Positions 18,783 through 29,013 are shown, counted from the stretch's first letter. The stretch: 64,000 nt of DNA from Thermococcus gorgonarius (GCF_002214385.1 NZ_CP014855.1:1364001-1428000), one strand, 5' to 3'. Numbers and translations are program-made. Notes: generated from the letters alone by a model not told the origin.

Positions 18783-20417
18783 ATGAAGAAAGTTCTTCCG
18801 CTTATTATTGCGGTGATAGTAATAACCTCAGGGTGCATTGGAGCCCAAAATGGATCAACGAGTACAACGGGGACATCGCCGACTACCAGTAAGGTTATGC
18901 CAGTCGACTTCAAATCCTACGGAAAAGGTGAAGTACTCGCCAACTGGTTTAAAATCGCCGACACCTCGGAGGTCTACGTTAGCATAGGCTACGAAGATTT
19001 AGCTAGACATTACTTCCCAAACGCCAAGATACTCCCGGCTGAGGATTACAAAGGAGGAATAGCCCTCCTCTCCCCGAAGGACGCCAGGACAGTCCTAAGG
19101 GGAAAGCCGATTCTGATAACGGTGAACGACTACTTCGGCTACATCGTTTACAAGTCCGGACTCAAGTTCGTCGGGCCGGACAAGGGCGTTATGGCAGCTT
19201 TCAACGATAACGGCAAGGCCCACTTTGTCTTCACCGGGACAAGCAAGGCAGGGGCTGGGGCGGCCCTTGAGTACGCGATGAGGCTGAGAGAGGGTGCAAA
19301 AGTCAATGTGGACGACATCGTAAGGAGCGGCGACTTCGAGGGAGTTGTCCTGAAGGTCATAGGAGACAACGACTGGGACGGAATCCCGGACGAGGGCGAG
19401 AGCTGGTACCTCACCTCTTTCAAGGCCATTGAACCCTTCATCTACTACTGGAGGATTGTGGAAGGGGAGAACGTTACCGTTAGCGGGGGCTTCATAAGGC
19501 TCGTAAACGGCTCAACCGTCTACATCCACGCCCTCGGGTTCAACGTAAGCATAAGAGTGAAGAACCCGAAGAACAAAGAGCTTACCTACATTATCGAAAA
19601 CATCAACCCCCGCTACGTTGAGGTATCCGGAGAGACCAAGTCAGTGGACATGGGTGGAACTGAGGTAAAGGTCGTAAGCTCCTCCGATGAAGTTAGTATA
19701 GTCCCGAAGGATGTCGCCGACTACAGGATCATCGCCTTTGGCGACCACAGGCCCGATGGAGGAACGAAGCCGCCTGAGGTGTTCCTGAAGATACGCGATG
19801 AGATCAACAAGGACGAGGGAGTTTTCATAATCGACGGAGGCGACCTGGTATACACGGGAAGGGTTGACGAATGGGCAGCCCTGCTCAAGGAGTGGAAGTG
19901 GAACAAACCGATCTTCGTCGCTCCAGGCAACCACGAGTACCGCGGCGAGGGAATAAACGTCTTCCACATGCTCTTCGGCCCGGACAACTACGCCTTCTCC
20001 TTCGGAAAGTACCGCTACATAATCGTTAACGACGTTGAGGAGAACTACGGCCTGAGCGATGAGACGTTTGCATGGATAGAGGAGCAAATGAAAGCAGCCG
20101 TTTCAAATGGGCAGAGGCCGGTCTTAGTTCTCCACGCTCCGCCGATTGACCCACGGCCCAATGGAGACCATGCCATGAACCCAAGTGACGGGGAGAAACT
20201 CCTCCAGCTTATGAAGAAGTACAATGCCTTTGGAATCTTCAGCCACATCCACATCTACTGGTACGGAGAGGAGGACGGCGTCCAGATGCTCATAACGGGC
20301 GGCGGGGGAGCACCGCTCTACGCACCGCCAGACCGGGGTGGCTTCTATCACTATGTCAGAATGTACATGGCAGACAATGGAACCATAACGGTTGAGCCCG
20401 TTAAGGTTGAACCATGA
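18783..20417 (+). CDS. Metallophosphoesterase lipoprotein with an uncharacterised N-terminal domain
   Basis: 544 aa. A signal peptide ends in the lipobox TSGCIG (Cys about 19), followed by a Ser/Thr-rich linker. Residues about 40-300 form a domain I do not recognise, including VFTGTSKAGAGAALEYAM. From about 315 a calcineurin-like fold appears: FGDHRPDG, DGGDLVYTG, APGNHEYR, LVLHAPP and GIFSHIHIYW. The last replaces the usual GHxH by SHIH. The start ATG at 18783 has GGTGAG four bases upstream. A surface phosphatase or phosphodiesterase is likely; the substrate is unknown. Confidence 0.87.
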   Translation: MKKVLPLIIAVIVITSGCIGAQNGSTSTTGTSPTTSKVMPVDFKSYGKGEVLANWFKIADTSEVYVSIGYEDLARHYFPNAKILPAEDYKGGIALLSPKDARTVLRGKPILITVNDYFGYIVYKSGLKFVGPDKGVMAAFNDNGKAHFVFTGTSKAGAGAALEYAMRLREGAKVNVDDIVRSGDFEGVVLKVIGDNDWDGIPDEGESWYLTSFKAIEPFIYYWRIVEGENVTVSGGFIRLVNGSTVYIHALGFNVSIRVKNPKNKELTYIIENINPRYVEVSGETKSVDMGGTEVKVVSSSDEVSIVPKDVADYRIIAFGDHRPDGGTKPPEVFLKIRDEINKDEGVFIIDGGDLVYTGRVDEWAALLKEWKWNKPIFVAPGNHEYRGEGINVFHMLFGPDNYAFSFGKYRYIIVNDVEENYGLSDETFAWIEEQMKAAVSNGQRPVLVLHAPPIDPRPNGDHAMNPSDGEKLLQLMKKYNAFGIFSHIHIYWYGEEDGVQMLITGGGGAPLYAPPDRGGFYHYVRMYMADNGTITVEPVKVEP

Positions 20418-20492
20418 TACTATCTCTTATTTCTTTTGTTTGAGGCAACCAAAACTTTTTAAAGCCAGGTAGATTTCAATATTACCGGAAGT

Positions 20493-20570
20493 GGGCCGGT
20501 AGCTCAGCCTGGTATGAGCGCCGCCCTCGCAAGGCGGAGGCCGCGGGTTCAAATCCCGCCCGGTCCACCA
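20493..20570 (+). tRNA. tRNA-Ala (anticodon CGC)
   Basis: A complete cloverleaf of 78 nt with encoded CCA. Acceptor stem GGGCCGG pairs with CCGGTCC. The anticodon stem CCGCC/GGCGG encloses the loop CTCGCAA. The T arm is GCGGG-TTCAAAT-CCCGC. A TATA-like CTTTTTAAAG at 20455-20464 is correctly placed for its promoter. No intron. Confidence 0.96.
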
Positions 20571-20678
20571 TCCGATTTCTACGGTTTTAAATCGATAGTT
20601 GCCTCGTTCTAACTCTCACATCGTTCAGAGCCCACCACAAAATTTATAAGCCCGCCCCCGTGATGGCTATACGGGCTT

Positions 20679-20756
<78 letters not shown>

Positions 20757-20881
20757 GCTTGTTCTCCTTTTGATCAAAAGCAATTCAGGGAGCTGTTTCT
20801 ATGGCTGGAGATTTTGTCCAAAAGCCTTATATACCTTCTACACACTCTTGAGCTGGACAAATAATCCACCAGGTGATCAAA

Positions 20882-21901
20882 ATGAAAAAGACGTTTCGTG
20901 TTTTGATAGTGTTTATCCTAGCTATAGCAGTCTTTACAGCAGGTTGCATAGGAGGAACCACCTCAAACTCAGGCAAGACCACAACCTCTAGCCTGAGCAA
21001 GACAAATACCACTACTACGACCAAGACAACAATCCAGACGACCTACCCGCTCACAATTAAGGACGATATGAACAGGATCGTCACGATCACGAAAGAACCG
21101 CAGAGAATAGTGTCGCTTGCACCGAGCATAACCGAGACCCTTTTCTACATAGGAGCCGGCGACAAACTCGTTGGAGTGACCCAGTGGGCAGACTGGCCCC
21201 CGGCTGTAAAGAACATCACCCGGGTTGGGGGATACGGAAAGTACGCCAACATTGAGATCATTGCAAATCTCTCACCTGACCTCATAATAGCAGATGCCTA
21301 TTCACTCGACATACTGAGCGAGCTTGAGAAGATAGCGCCGGTGGTAGTAGTGAACCCGAAAGACGTAAACGGCATCTACCACCAGATTGAGCTTCTTGGA
21401 AAGATAACCAACAGGCAGGGGCAGGCTGAGAGGGTAATAGACGAAATGAAGGCCAACATATCACGCGTTACCGAGAAGGTGAAAAACCTTCCAAGGCCAA
21501 GGGTTTTCTTCCTTCTAAGTGCTTACAACGGGGAATACTGGACCGCAGGCAAAAACACTTTCATGGACGACATCATAAGGCTTGCCGGTGGAAAGAACAT
21601 CTTTGATGACATCAGCGGATGGGGGAAGCCCAGTAAGGAGGAGATACTGGCCAGGGATCCCGAGGTTATAGTACTACTGCCAACCTCCGGAATAAATGCC
21701 ACCCAGCTCTGCGACACATTCTTTGCCCAGACCGCCGCAGTTAAGGAGGGAAGAGTGTACACCGCAAAGGACGCAAACGTTTACCAGAGGCCCAGTCCCA
21801 GAATAGTCAACGCAATCATGGAGATGGCGGAGTTCCTCCATCCCGAGGCCTTCGGGGCCACGTACAGTCCTCTCACCTGCCAGGCAAAGGCCGAAACTTA
21901 G
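20882..21901 (+). CDS. BtuF/FepB-type metal-chelate binding lipoprotein
   Basis: Substrate-binding protein of the vitamin B12 / iron-siderophore class, 339 aa. The lipobox is TAGCIG (Cys about 22), followed by a Thr/Ser-rich linker. The periplasmic-binding domain opens with RIVSLAPSITETLFYIGAGDKL..., which is diagnostic of the family (SLAPSITE). The start is ATG at 20882 behind GGTGATC; the GTG at 20873 lies inside that site. No cognate permease or ATPase is encoded nearby. A TATA-like CTTATATACC lies at 20823-20832. Confidence 0.88.
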   Translation: MKKTFRVLIVFILAIAVFTAGCIGGTTSNSGKTTTSSLSKTNTTTTTKTTIQTTYPLTIKDDMNRIVTITKEPQRIVSLAPSITETLFYIGAGDKLVGVTQWADWPPAVKNITRVGGYGKYANIEIIANLSPDLIIADAYSLDILSELEKIAPVVVVNPKDVNGIYHQIELLGKITNRQGQAERVIDEMKANISRVTEKVKNLPRPRVFFLLSAYNGEYWTAGKNTFMDDIIRLAGGKNIFDDISGWGKPSKEEILARDPEVIVLLPTSGINATQLCDTFFAQTAAVKEGRVYTAKDANVYQRPSPRIVNAIMEMAEFLHPEAFGATYSPLTCQAKAET

Positions 21902-21902
21902 A

Positions 21903-21926
21903 TTTTAATTTCTTCCCCTTTTTCTC
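21903..21926 (+). terminator. T-rich tract after the BtuF-like gene
   Basis: Several T blocks follow the stop within 25 bases, then a TATA-like ATTTAAAG near 21938 for the next gene. It fits an archaeal U-rich terminator; no hairpin is needed or seen. Confidence 0.45.
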
Positions 21927-21975
21927 ACCGGAATCTATTTAAAGCGTGCATTGACTATATAGACGGTGTTTCTTA

Positions 21976-22893
21976 ATGGAGTTCAGAAAGATACAGTTTA
22001 CGGGCAGGAGTTCGTACATAATATCACTGCCCAAAAAGTGGGTGCTCGAGAACGAGCTTAAACAGGGCGATACAGTTCCTCTGATCATTAACCCAGACGG
22101 GAGCATAACCATACTTCCCAGAAAACCCAGGGGAAGCGGTGAAAAAATGGCGATCAGTATATCAAAGGAATTCTCCCCCGACATGGCGGTTCGTCTGGCT
22201 ATTTCAGCATACATCCAGGGCTACGATACCCTTGAGATAAAGTTCCAGGAGGAGATGCCGTTCTACAAGGTCAAGCTGAGGAAGACACTCCAGAGCCTTC
22301 CGGGAGTTGAGATAATACTGGACGAGCCCCAGAGGATAATAGCAAAGAGCCTCCTTAACGAGAGCGAAGTTAACCTCTCGGATATTCTCACGAGAATACG
22401 GTCAATTTTGATGTCAATGATAGGAGACCTCCAGCTTTTGATCCAGGATCCAAAGAACGAGGAAGTCCTGAGGGATATCTACGATCTGGAGAACGAACTC
22501 GACAGATTCTACTTTCTCGTGATAAGGACCGTCAGCAGGCTCTTGACCCAGAGGACGGTAACCGAAGAGAGCGGGATAATCAGGAGAAGCTTTGACATGA
22601 TCGGGATACTGTTCATAGTTAGGAACATTGAAAGGATAGGGGACCACATAACAAGGATCGCCGAGAATCCTGAAAAGCTGGACTTCGAAAAACTGGGGAG
22701 ACTTTTCGTAGAGGTTTTAGACAGAATCGAAGATAGGGACCTCAAAAAGATTGACAGATTAATGCTAGAGCTGAAAAGAGAGATAAGAGGAATAGACTCA
22801 AAGGAATCAACCGCAAAGGAGAGCTACCGGAGAATCCTGGAATACCTCGAGAACATAGGGGAGACGATAATCAACATGGCAATAGGCCAGTGA
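21976..22893 (+). CDS. AbrB/SpoVT-PhoU fusion, phosphate uptake regulator type
   Basis: 305 aa. Residues 1-45 form a swapped-hairpin AbrB-like DNA-binding module (MEFRKIQFTGRSSYIISLP and KKWV, then LIINPDGSITILPR). Two PhoU-type helical bundles follow, with family signatures ERIGDHITRIAENPE (about 218-232) and, at the C-terminus, YLENIGETIINMA. Such fusions are common in archaea and are inferred to regulate phosphate genes directly. No phosphate transporter adjoins it. Short leader after ATTTAAAG. Confidence 0.88.
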   Translation: MEFRKIQFTGRSSYIISLPKKWVLENELKQGDTVPLIINPDGSITILPRKPRGSGEKMAISISKEFSPDMAVRLAISAYIQGYDTLEIKFQEEMPFYKVKLRKTLQSLPGVEIILDEPQRIIAKSLLNESEVNLSDILTRIRSILMSMIGDLQLLIQDPKNEEVLRDIYDLENELDRFYFLVIRTVSRLLTQRTVTEESGIIRRSFDMIGILFIVRNIERIGDHITRIAENPEKLDFEKLGRLFVEVLDRIEDRDLKKIDRLMLELKREIRGIDSKESTAKESYRRILEYLENIGETIINMAIGQ

Positions 22894-22932
22894 AAGGTTA
22901 TAAACCGTTCATTCTTTTTTCCGGTGATGAAA

Positions 22933-23766
22933 ATGGAGCCAGCAAAGGTAATAATGACAACCAGGGTCGATCTCGCATCTATGAACATAAAAGAGAAGCT
23001 GATCCAGAATTTCGGATTCAAGAAGACAGAGACCACCTTTGACGGGAACACTGTGTTCAAGCTAAAGGACACCGTGATATTAACCACGAACGAAGAGATG
23101 ATATACTACGATGGCCTTGATTCCGAGATAGAAAAACAGATCGGGATAAAGCCAGAGATCATTGTCTTTGCGTCCAGACATTCCAGCAAGCAGAAGCTTC
23201 CAGCGCTTACTACCCACGTTACCGGAAACTGGGGAAAGGCCATGTATGGAGGAAAGGACGAAAGCCTCGCCATTGCCCACCCAGTTGCCATGAAGCTTGC
23301 CCTTCTCAAGCTCCACGAACTGAACGACCTTGACTGGACGGTGTGCTACGAGGCGACCCATCACGGGCCAAGCGAGCTAGAGGTTCCAAGCCTGTTCATA
23401 GAGATAGGCTCAAGCGAAGAGGAATGGGTGAATGACAGAGCAGGCGAGATACTCGCCGAAACGATAATCTACGTCATTAACAACGTGGAAAAGACAGAAA
23501 AGAAGTTCAAACTGGCTTTGGGAATAGGAGGGGGCCATTACGCGCCCAAACAAACAAAGAGAGCCCTTGAAAGTGATCTGGCCTTCGGCCACATACTGCC
23601 AAAGTACGCTCAGCCTGTAAGCAGGGAAGTTTTGATGAAGGGAATAGAACGAAACTACGGAAAGATTGAGGCCATCTACGTGGACTGGAAAGGAAGTCGC
23701 GGAGCCACTAGACAGATGGCAAAGGAACTTGCCCAAGAGCTGGGACTCGAATTCATCAAAGATTGA
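22933..23766 (+). CDS. dtdA: D-aminoacyl-tRNA deacylase, archaeal DTD2 type
   Basis: Hydrolyses mischarged D-aminoacyl-tRNA to keep D-amino acids out of translation. Family marks: [20 protein letters not shown] (about 142-161), [14 protein letters not shown] before it, and [12 protein letters not shown] (about 199-210). 277 aa from the ATG at 22933, which has GGTGAT upstream; the in-frame GTG at 22924 lies within that site. A clear TATA-like GGTTATAAACC at 22898-22908 gives a short leader. Confidence 0.92.
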   Translation: MEPAKVIMTTRVDLASMNIKEKLIQNFGFKKTETTFDGNTVFKLKDTVILTTNEEMIYYDGLDSEIEKQIGIKPEIIVFASRHSSKQKLPALTTHVTGNWGKAMYGGKDESLAIAHPVAMKLALLKLHELNDLDWTVCYEATHHGPSELEVPSLFIEIGSSEEEWVNDRAGEILAETIIYVINNVEKTEKKFKLALGIGGGHYAPKQTKRALESDLAFGHILPKYAQPVSREVLMKGIERNYGKIEAIYVDWKGSRGATRQMAKELAQELGLEFIKD

Positions 23767-23829
23767 TGGCCATGACGAAAGGTTTAAAGAGTTCCACATC
23801 AATATACTCCAGCTTCGAATATCCGAACA

Positions 23830-23838
23830 TTTATATAC
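23830..23838 (+). promoter_or_regulatory. TATA element of the ftsZ promoter
   Basis: TTTATATAC lies about 59 bases before the ftsZ ATG. Counting 30 bases from its start puts the transcript near 23860, with a 29-base leader carrying GGAGG. Confidence 0.6.
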
Positions 23839-23888
23839 TTCCAACTCGAGTTTGAGAAAGGTGTTAAATTGCCCCGGAGGGTCGGAGG

Positions 23889-25016
23889 ATGTTGAAACTG
23901 ATTGAAGACGCCATGGATAAAGCCGCTTCAGGTCAGGTAGGATCCAAAGTTCCAGAGGCTTCGTTTTCAGAGCAGAGTGATATAGACGAGGAACTCAAAA
24001 AGCTTCTCGAGCAGATTCAGGCAAAGATATACGTTGTTGGTGTCGGCGGTGCTGGCTGCAACACAATAAACAGGATGATGCAGGTTGGCATTCAGGGAGC
24101 AAAGATAATAGCCGTTAACACCGACGCTCAGGACCTTCTGAAGATAAGGGCCCACAAGAAAATCCTCATAGGAAAGGAACTTACCAGGGGCCTTGGAGCA
24201 GGAAACAACCCGAAGATAGGTGAAGAAGCTGCCAAAGAAAGCGAGAGGGAAATAAGAGAAGCCCTGGAAGGGGCAGACATGGTCTTTGTTACCTGCGGTC
24301 TCGGTGGTGGAACCGGTACCGGTGCCGCTCCGGTTATAGCGGAGATGGCCAAGAAGATGGGCGCCCTCACGGTTTCGGTTGTAACGCTACCGTTTACGGT
24401 TGAGGGAATAAGGCGCATCAAGAACGCTGAGTACGGTCTCGAAAGGCTCAGGAAAGCCAGCGACACCGTCATAGTCATCCCGAACGACAAGCTCATGGAA
24501 GTTGCCCCGAACCTGCCGATACACATGGCATTTAAAGTGGCGGACGAGATACTTGTCCAGGCAGTCAAGGGCATCACCGAACTTATAACCAAGCCGGGCC
24601 TCGTTAACCTCGACTTCAACGACGTTAGGGCCGTCATGAAAGACGGCGGCGTAGCCATGATCGGTATCGGAGAGAGCGACAGCGAGAAGCGCGCCCTTGA
24701 AGCTGCCCAGCAGGCTTTGAACAGCCCGCTCCTTGACGTTGACATCAGCGGTGCGAAGGGCGCTTTGATAAGCATCAGTGGAAGCGACGTCAAGCTCGAG
24801 GAGGCGCAGCAGATAATTGAACTCGTTACCAGCAAGCTCGACCCGGAGGCTCAGGTCATCTGGGGAATCCAGCTGGATGAAGAGCTGGGCAAGATGATAA
24901 GGATTTTACTCGTTGTCACTGGTGTTAGCTCACCTTACGCAGTTTCAGAAGAAGAGCCATCCACCTATGAGGGCGAAGAGAGAAGAATTGTGAAGCTAAG
25001 CGTTGATGAGTTCTGA
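23889..25016 (+). CDS. ftsZ1: Cell division GTPase FtsZ1
   Basis: Tubulin-like GTPase that forms the division ring, 375 aa. It has [13 protein letters not shown] (nucleotide-binding start, about 51-63), the tubulin signature [10 protein letters not shown] (139-148) and the T7-loop region [11 protein letters not shown] with its catalytic acidic residues. GGAGG precedes the ATG. Position before secE-spt5-L11 is the conserved setting of euryarchaeal ftsZ1, which is why I name this paralogue. The N-terminus has an extra acidic, low-order stretch (about 1-40). Confidence 0.94.
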   Translation: MLKLIEDAMDKAASGQVGSKVPEASFSEQSDIDEELKKLLEQIQAKIYVVGVGGAGCNTINRMMQVGIQGAKIIAVNTDAQDLLKIRAHKKILIGKELTRGLGAGNNPKIGEEAAKESEREIREALEGADMVFVTCGLGGGTGTGAAPVIAEMAKKMGALTVSVVTLPFTVEGIRRIKNAEYGLERLRKASDTVIVIPNDKLMEVAPNLPIHMAFKVADEILVQAVKGITELITKPGLVNLDFNDVRAVMKDGGVAMIGIGESDSEKRALEAAQQALNSPLLDVDISGAKGALISISGSDVKLEEAQQIIELVTSKLDPEAQVIWGIQLDEELGKMIRILLVVTGVSSPYAVSEEEPSTYEGEERRIVKLSVDEF

Positions 25017-25020
25017 CCAC

Positions 25021-25042
25021 CGTTACCTTTTTATTTGCTTTT
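25021..25042 (+). terminator. T-rich tract after ftsZ
   Basis: Blocks of T5, T3 and T4 within 20 bases directly after the ftsZ stop. This would end the ftsZ transcript or reduce read-through into secE. Confidence 0.4.
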
Positions 25043-25099
25043 GGAAGCTTAAGCTAAGTCAGTAAAAACCGCCGTTTGATCATACGTGGGGTGTTCATT

Positions 25100-25297
25100 A
25101 TGGCTGAAGGGTACGCTGAGAAAATTAAGAACTTCCTGGCCGAATCAAGGAGAGTCCTCCTGGTCACGAGAAAACCAAGCTGGAAGGAGTACAAGATGGC
25201 AGCAAAGATAACCGGAGTCGGAATGATCCTTATAGGAACCATCGGCTTAATAATAACCATAATCGGCTACCTCATCCTTGGCGGACAAGGTCTCTGA
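25100..25297 (+). CDS. secE: Preprotein translocase subunit SecE (Sec61 gamma)
   Basis: 65 aa, an amphipathic N-terminal helix (KIKNFLAESRRVLLVTRKPSWKEY region) and one C-terminal membrane helix (MILIGTIGLIITIIGYLIL), the archaeal SecE plan. It clamps SecY in the membrane. ATG at 25100 with GGGGTG upstream; the longer ORF from an ATA codon is not needed. Twelve bases separate it from spt5. Confidence 0.93.
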   Translation: MAEGYAEKIKNFLAESRRVLLVTRKPSWKEYKMAAKITGVGMILIGTIGLIITIIGYLILGGQGL

Positions 25298-25309
25298 TCG
25301 GTGGTAGGG

Positions 25310-25768
25310 ATGAGCGAGGGAAAGATCTACACAGTGCGTGTCACTGTAGGCCAAGAGGAAACAACTGCGAAACTCATATACAGTAAGGTAAAAACGTACA
25401 ACCTACCCATCTACGCTATCCTGGCCCCATCAAAAGTTAAGGGGTACATATTCATAGAGGCGCCGAGCAAGAGTGCCGTTGACGAGGCCATAAAGGGGAT
25501 AAGACACGCCAAAGGAACCCTGCCGGGCGAGATAAAGTTCGAAGAGATAGAGCACTTTCTCGAGGAGAAGCCAGCTGTTAGCGGCTTCGAGCCTGGAGAT
25601 ATCGTTGAGCTTATAGCGGGGCCCTTCAAAGGCGAGAAGGCCAAGGTTGTCAGGGTTGACGAAGCCAAAGACGAGATTGTAGTTGAGCTCATAGGTGCCA
25701 TAGTCCCGATACCGGTCACGGTTAGGGGCGAATACGTTAGACTTATAAGCAAACACCAAAAGGATTGA
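25310..25768 (+). CDS. spt5: Transcription elongation factor Spt5 (NusG homologue)
   Basis: 152 aa, with an NGN domain at about 1-85 and a KOW domain starting at [20 protein letters not shown]. Spt5 clamps RNA polymerase on DNA with Spt4 and links it to ribosomes. ATG at 25310 behind GGTGG; the longer ORF begins with a non-canonical start in the SD site. Conserved secE-spt5-L11 order. Confidence 0.94.
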   Translation: MSEGKIYTVRVTVGQEETTAKLIYSKVKTYNLPIYAILAPSKVKGYIFIEAPSKSAVDEAIKGIRHAKGTLPGEIKFEEIEHFLEEKPAVSGFEPGDIVELIAGPFKGEKAKVVRVDEAKDEIVVELIGAIVPIPVTVRGEYVRLISKHQKD

Positions 25769-25807
25769 AGGACATGATAACCAATTTAACGGTAAGAGGT
25801 GAGAGAA

Positions 25808-26305
25808 ATGCCACAGGTCGTTGAAGTGCTCGTTGAGGGTGGAAAAGCATCTCCCGGACCCCCGCTCGGTCCCGCTATCGGTCCGCTCGGACTTAACGTT
25901 AAGCAGGTTGTTGATGAGATCAACAAGGCCACCAAGGAATTCGAGGGGATGCAAGTTCCCGTAAAGATCATCGTTGAAGATCCAAAGAAGAAGACCTTCA
26001 GAATTGAAGTAGGTATTCCACCGACCAGCCAGCTCATAAAGAAGGAACTGGGGATTCCAAAGGGTTCAAGCGAGCCCGTTCACAGCCCTGTTGGAAACCT
26101 GACCATGGAGCAGGTTATCAAGATAGCCAAGATGAAGATCGACCAGATGCTCTCACCAACTCTCAAGGCAGCAGCCAAAGAAGTTATCGGTACGGCACTC
26201 AGCATGGGCGTTACCGTCGAAGGCAAGGACCCAAGGGAAGTTCAGAGAGAGATCGACGAGGGGGTTTACGACGAGCTCTTTGCCAAGGCTGAGGAGGCCG
26301 AGTGA
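25808..26305 (+). CDS. rpl11: Large-subunit ribosomal protein L11
   Basis: Binds the GTPase-associated region of 23S rRNA. 165 aa, beginning [20 protein letters not shown] with the typical proline-rich loop ([10 protein letters not shown]) and the C-terminal RNA-binding domain ([15 protein letters not shown]). GAGGTGA precedes the ATG at 25808. Cotranscription with spt5 is likely (39-base gap). Confidence 0.95.
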   Translation: MPQVVEVLVEGGKASPGPPLGPAIGPLGLNVKQVVDEINKATKEFEGMQVPVKIIVEDPKKKTFRIEVGIPPTSQLIKKELGIPKGSSEPVHSPVGNLTMEQVIKIAKMKIDQMLSPTLKAAAKEVIGTALSMGVTVEGKDPREVQREIDEGVYDELFAKAEEAE

Positions 26306-26421
26306 GGCCTCTTTTTCAACATAATTTCGGGGAAAACTTTAAAAATACATGCCTCAAGCCATTTTTGGTTCTTCGTTTAACTGCTTAAATCGAGAACGAA
26401 AAGAAAAGGGAGGGCTGTAAA

Positions 26422-27072
26422 GTGGCCTTCGACAGGCAGAAACTCGTGGAAGCGGTGAAGGAGGCGAAGGCCCGGGCTAAGCCGCGCAACTTCACACAGA
26501 CCGTCGAGATAGCAGTCAACCTCAAGGATATAGACCTCCGCAAGCCGGAGAACAGGTTCAAGCTTGAGGTTGTACTGCCCCACGGTCGTGGGAAGGAACC
26601 AAAGATCGCGGTCATCGCTGATGGTGCCGTTGCCGAGGCGGCTAAAAAGCTCGGGCTTGATGTGATTAGTGGAGAAGAGCTTGAGGAGCTCGCTAAGAGC
26701 CCAAGGCAGGCCAGAAAGCTGGCGAAGAAGTACGACTTTTTCATAGCGGCAGCTCCATTGATGCCGAAGATCGGTAGGTACCTCGGTAGGTACCTCGGTC
26801 CAAGGAACAAGATGCCGGTGGTCGTTCCGCCAACGATGACAAACCTCGAGCCGATAGTTGAGAAGCTCAAAAAGACCGTCAGGATACAGCTCAAGAACAA
26901 CCCCGTTGTTCACGCCAGAATAGGGACGGAGAACATGGACGACGAAAAGCTCGCCGAAAACGCCGAGGCCGTTCTCCAGGCTATCATCAACAAGCTGGAA
27001 CGCGGAGAGAACCAGATAAAGTCAGTGTACGTCAAGACGACAATGGGCCCGGCCGTGAAAGTTGAGAGGTGA
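26422..27072 (+). CDS. rpl1: Large-subunit ribosomal protein L1
   Basis: Builds the L1 stalk of the ribosome, 216 aa. [17 protein letters not shown] (about 52-68) and the late [14 protein letters not shown] match the family. The start is GTG at 26422 with GGGAGGG upstream. It has its own promoter (TATA-like CTTTAAAAATA near 26337) and a 50-60-base leader in which TTCGTT (26372) and AACGAA (26395) could pair. L1 represses its own message in some archaea, but I see no clear copy of the rRNA site here. Confidence 0.94.
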   Translation: MAFDRQKLVEAVKEAKARAKPRNFTQTVEIAVNLKDIDLRKPENRFKLEVVLPHGRGKEPKIAVIADGAVAEAAKKLGLDVISGEELEELAKSPRQARKLAKKYDFFIAAAPLMPKIGRYLGRYLGPRNKMPVVVPPTMTNLEPIVEKLKKTVRIQLKNNPVVHARIGTENMDDEKLAENAEAVLQAIINKLERGENQIKSVYVKTTMGPAVKVER

Positions 27073-27077
27073 GGGAA

Positions 27078-28097
27078 ATGGCCCACGTAGCCGAGTGGAA
27101 GAAGAAGGAAGTTGAAGAGCTCACCAAGATAATCAAGAGCTACCCAGTGATAGCGCTCGTTGACGTGGCCGGCGTCCCAGCTTACCCGCTCAGCAAGATG
27201 CGTGACAAGCTCCGCGGAAAGGCACTTCTCCGCGTGAGCAGGAACACCCTCATCGAGCTGGCCATAAAGAGGGCCGCCCAGGAGCTCGGAAAGCCCGAAC
27301 TTGAGAAGCTCATCGACTATATACAGGGCGGAGCAGCTATACTCGCCACCGAGATGAACCCCTTCAAGCTCTACAAGCTCCTTGAGGAGAGCAAGACTCC
27401 TGCACCTGCCAAGCCGGGAGCCGTTGTTCCAAAGGATGTAGTTATTCCCGCAGGACCAACTTCAATCGCACCGGGTCCTCTCGTTGGTGAGATGCAGGCC
27501 CTCGGTATTCCGGCGAGGATCGAAAAGGGTAAGGTGAGCATTCAGAAGGACTACACTGTCCTTAAGGCGGGTGAGGTCATAACTGAACAGCTCGCAAGGA
27601 TCCTTAACGCCCTCGGCATCGAGCCGCTTGAGGTTGGTCTTAACCTCCTTGCAGCCTACGAAGATGGCATAATCTACACCCCAGAGGTCCTTGCAATAGA
27701 CGAGAGCGAGTACATCAACATGCTCCAGCGGGCTTACATGCATGCCTTCAACCTGTCCGTCAACACGGCTTATCCAACCAAGCAGACAATCGAGGCAATC
27801 ATCCAGAAGGCATTCCTCGGAGCGAAGAACGTTGCAGTCGAGGCTGGCTACATTACCAAGGAGACTGTGGAGGACATCTTTGGCAGGGCCCTTCGTGCAG
27901 TCCTGCTCATAGCTCAGAACCTGCCCGAGGAGTTACTTGATGAAAAGACCAAAGAGCTTTTAAACGCTCAGGCCCAAGTGGCCGTTGCGGCTCCTCAGCC
28001 GGCAGAGGAAAAGGTTGAGGAGGCCGAGGAAGAGGAGGAAGAAGAGGAAGCCTCTGAGGAGGACGCGCTCGCTGGACTGGGCGCGCTCTTCGGCTGA
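27078..28097 (+). CDS. rplP0: Large-subunit ribosomal protein L10 (P0)
   Basis: Base of the ribosomal stalk, 339 aa. It has an N-terminal rRNA-binding domain ([13 protein letters not shown]), three helical spines that each carry an L12 dimer, and the archaeal acidic tail ending LAGLGALFG. The ATG at 27078 follows GAGGTGA; the GTG at 27069 overlaps the L1 stop and is not preferred. The tail is identical in its last residues to that of L12 encoded next. Confidence 0.95.
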   Translation: MAHVAEWKKKEVEELTKIIKSYPVIALVDVAGVPAYPLSKMRDKLRGKALLRVSRNTLIELAIKRAAQELGKPELEKLIDYIQGGAAILATEMNPFKLYKLLEESKTPAPAKPGAVVPKDVVIPAGPTSIAPGPLVGEMQALGIPARIEKGKVSIQKDYTVLKAGEVITEQLARILNALGIEPLEVGLNLLAAYEDGIIYTPEVLAIDESEYINMLQRAYMHAFNLSVNTAYPTKQTIEAIIQKAFLGAKNVAVEAGYITKETVEDIFGRALRAVLLIAQNLPEELLDEKTKELLNAQAQVAVAAPQPAEEKVEEAEEEEEEEEASEEDALAGLGALFG

Positions 28098-28164
28098 TTT
28101 CCTTTCCCCGTATCCCTAACCACATGATATAAAAAGAAAATGAAGATGATTGGAGGTGTGAAGA

Positions 28165-28488
28165 ATGGAGTACGTGTATGCCGCTCTGCTGCTCCACGCC
28201 GCTGGTAAGGAGATAAACGAGGAGAACCTTAAGGCAGTCCTTGAGGCCGCAGGTGTTAGCCCGGACGAGGCTAGGATAAAGGCCCTCGTGGCAGCCCTCG
28301 AGGGTGTTAACATCGACGAGGTCATCGAGAAGGCCGCCATGCCGGTTGCCGCCCCGGTTGCTGTTGCCGCCGCTCCGGCTGCCGGTGAAGGCGGCGCCGC
28401 TGAGGCCGCCAAGGAAGAGGAAGAAGAGGAAGAAGAAGAGGTCAGCGAAGAGGAGGCCCTCGCCGGTCTCGGCGCCCTCTTCGGCTGA
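28165..28488 (+). CDS. rpl12: Large-subunit ribosomal protein L12 (P1)
   Basis: Stalk protein that recruits translation GTPases, 107 aa. The N-terminal dimerisation domain starts [15 protein letters not shown]. An Ala/Pro hinge, a Glu run and the terminal LAGLGALFG follow. GGAGGTG precedes the ATG. A TATA-like GATATAAAAAG at 28126-28136 would give extra L12 transcript, which suits its four to six copies per ribosome. Confidence 0.95.
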   Translation: MEYVYAALLLHAAGKEINEENLKAVLEAAGVSPDEARIKALVAALEGVNIDEVIEKAAMPVAAPVAVAAAPAAGEGGAAEAAKEEEEEEEEEVSEEEALAGLGALFG

Positions 28489-28495
28489 ACTCCTT

Positions 28496-28966
28496 TTACT
28501 TTTGTCTTCTTTTGGAAAGCGCTATTCTCCTGCTCCCCTGATAATTTCCGCGATATGGGTTCTTTGCAGGCCCTTCAAGTCTGATAAAGGCTATCTGAAC
28601 GAATCTTTCCCCATATTTGAGCTCAACCGGTTCGTCAGAGGCATTGAACAGCATGAGGGTCAGGTTTCCATCCCATCCCGGGTCGACCCAGGCAAAAGAA
28701 CCCAAGATGCCTTCCCTCGCCAAGCTGCTCCTGATCTTCATGTCCCCCATGATATCGTCCGGGAGCTTAACTCTCTCCAGAGTTAGAACGAGGGCATGGG
28801 TTTTTGGAGGGATTACTATTCTGCCCTCCTGCTCGACGTCGATAAGCTTGCCGTTTATATAGGCTTCTTTTCCTACCCTCAGGTCATAACCCGCAGGCTG
28901 TAGCGAATCCTCCGAGAAAGGCTCAATCAGTATTTCCTTTCTGATTTTCCAGTCGGGGAGCATCAT
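28496..28966 (-). CDS. dcd: dCTP deaminase
   Basis: Deaminates dCTP to dUTP in thymidylate synthesis, 156 aa. Trimeric dUTPase-like fold with the active-site motif MKIRSSLAREG (about 75-85), AWVDPGWDGNLTLML and a C-terminal NPYRGNYQGS lid. GGTGG stands five bases before the ATG at 28966 and eight before the one at 28963; both are possible. Convergent with rpl12, leaving seven bases between stops. Confidence 0.92.
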   Translation of the reverse strand: MMLPDWKIRKEILIEPFSEDSLQPAGYDLRVGKEAYINGKLIDVEQEGRIVIPPKTHALVLTLERVKLPDDIMGDMKIRSSLAREGILGSFAWVDPGWDGNLTLMLFNASDEPVELKYGERFVQIAFIRLEGPAKNPYRGNYQGSRRIALSKRRQK

Positions 28967-29013
28967 GAAAACCACCGCAAGCTTTATTTTGCAAACTCTT
29001 AAAACACTTCCGA

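Noticed and set aside
20768-20779. Perfect palindrome TTTTGATCAAAA after tRNA-Pro
   Set aside because: It may be an operator for the BtuF-like gene, but it is short, AT-rich and about 50 bases upstream of the TATA element with no second copy in a comparable position; chance or a terminator is as likely.
27996-28097. GAG/GAA-rich repetitive DNA in the L10 and L12 genes as a tandem repeat element
   Set aside because: It encodes the normal acidic tails of archaeal stalk proteins.
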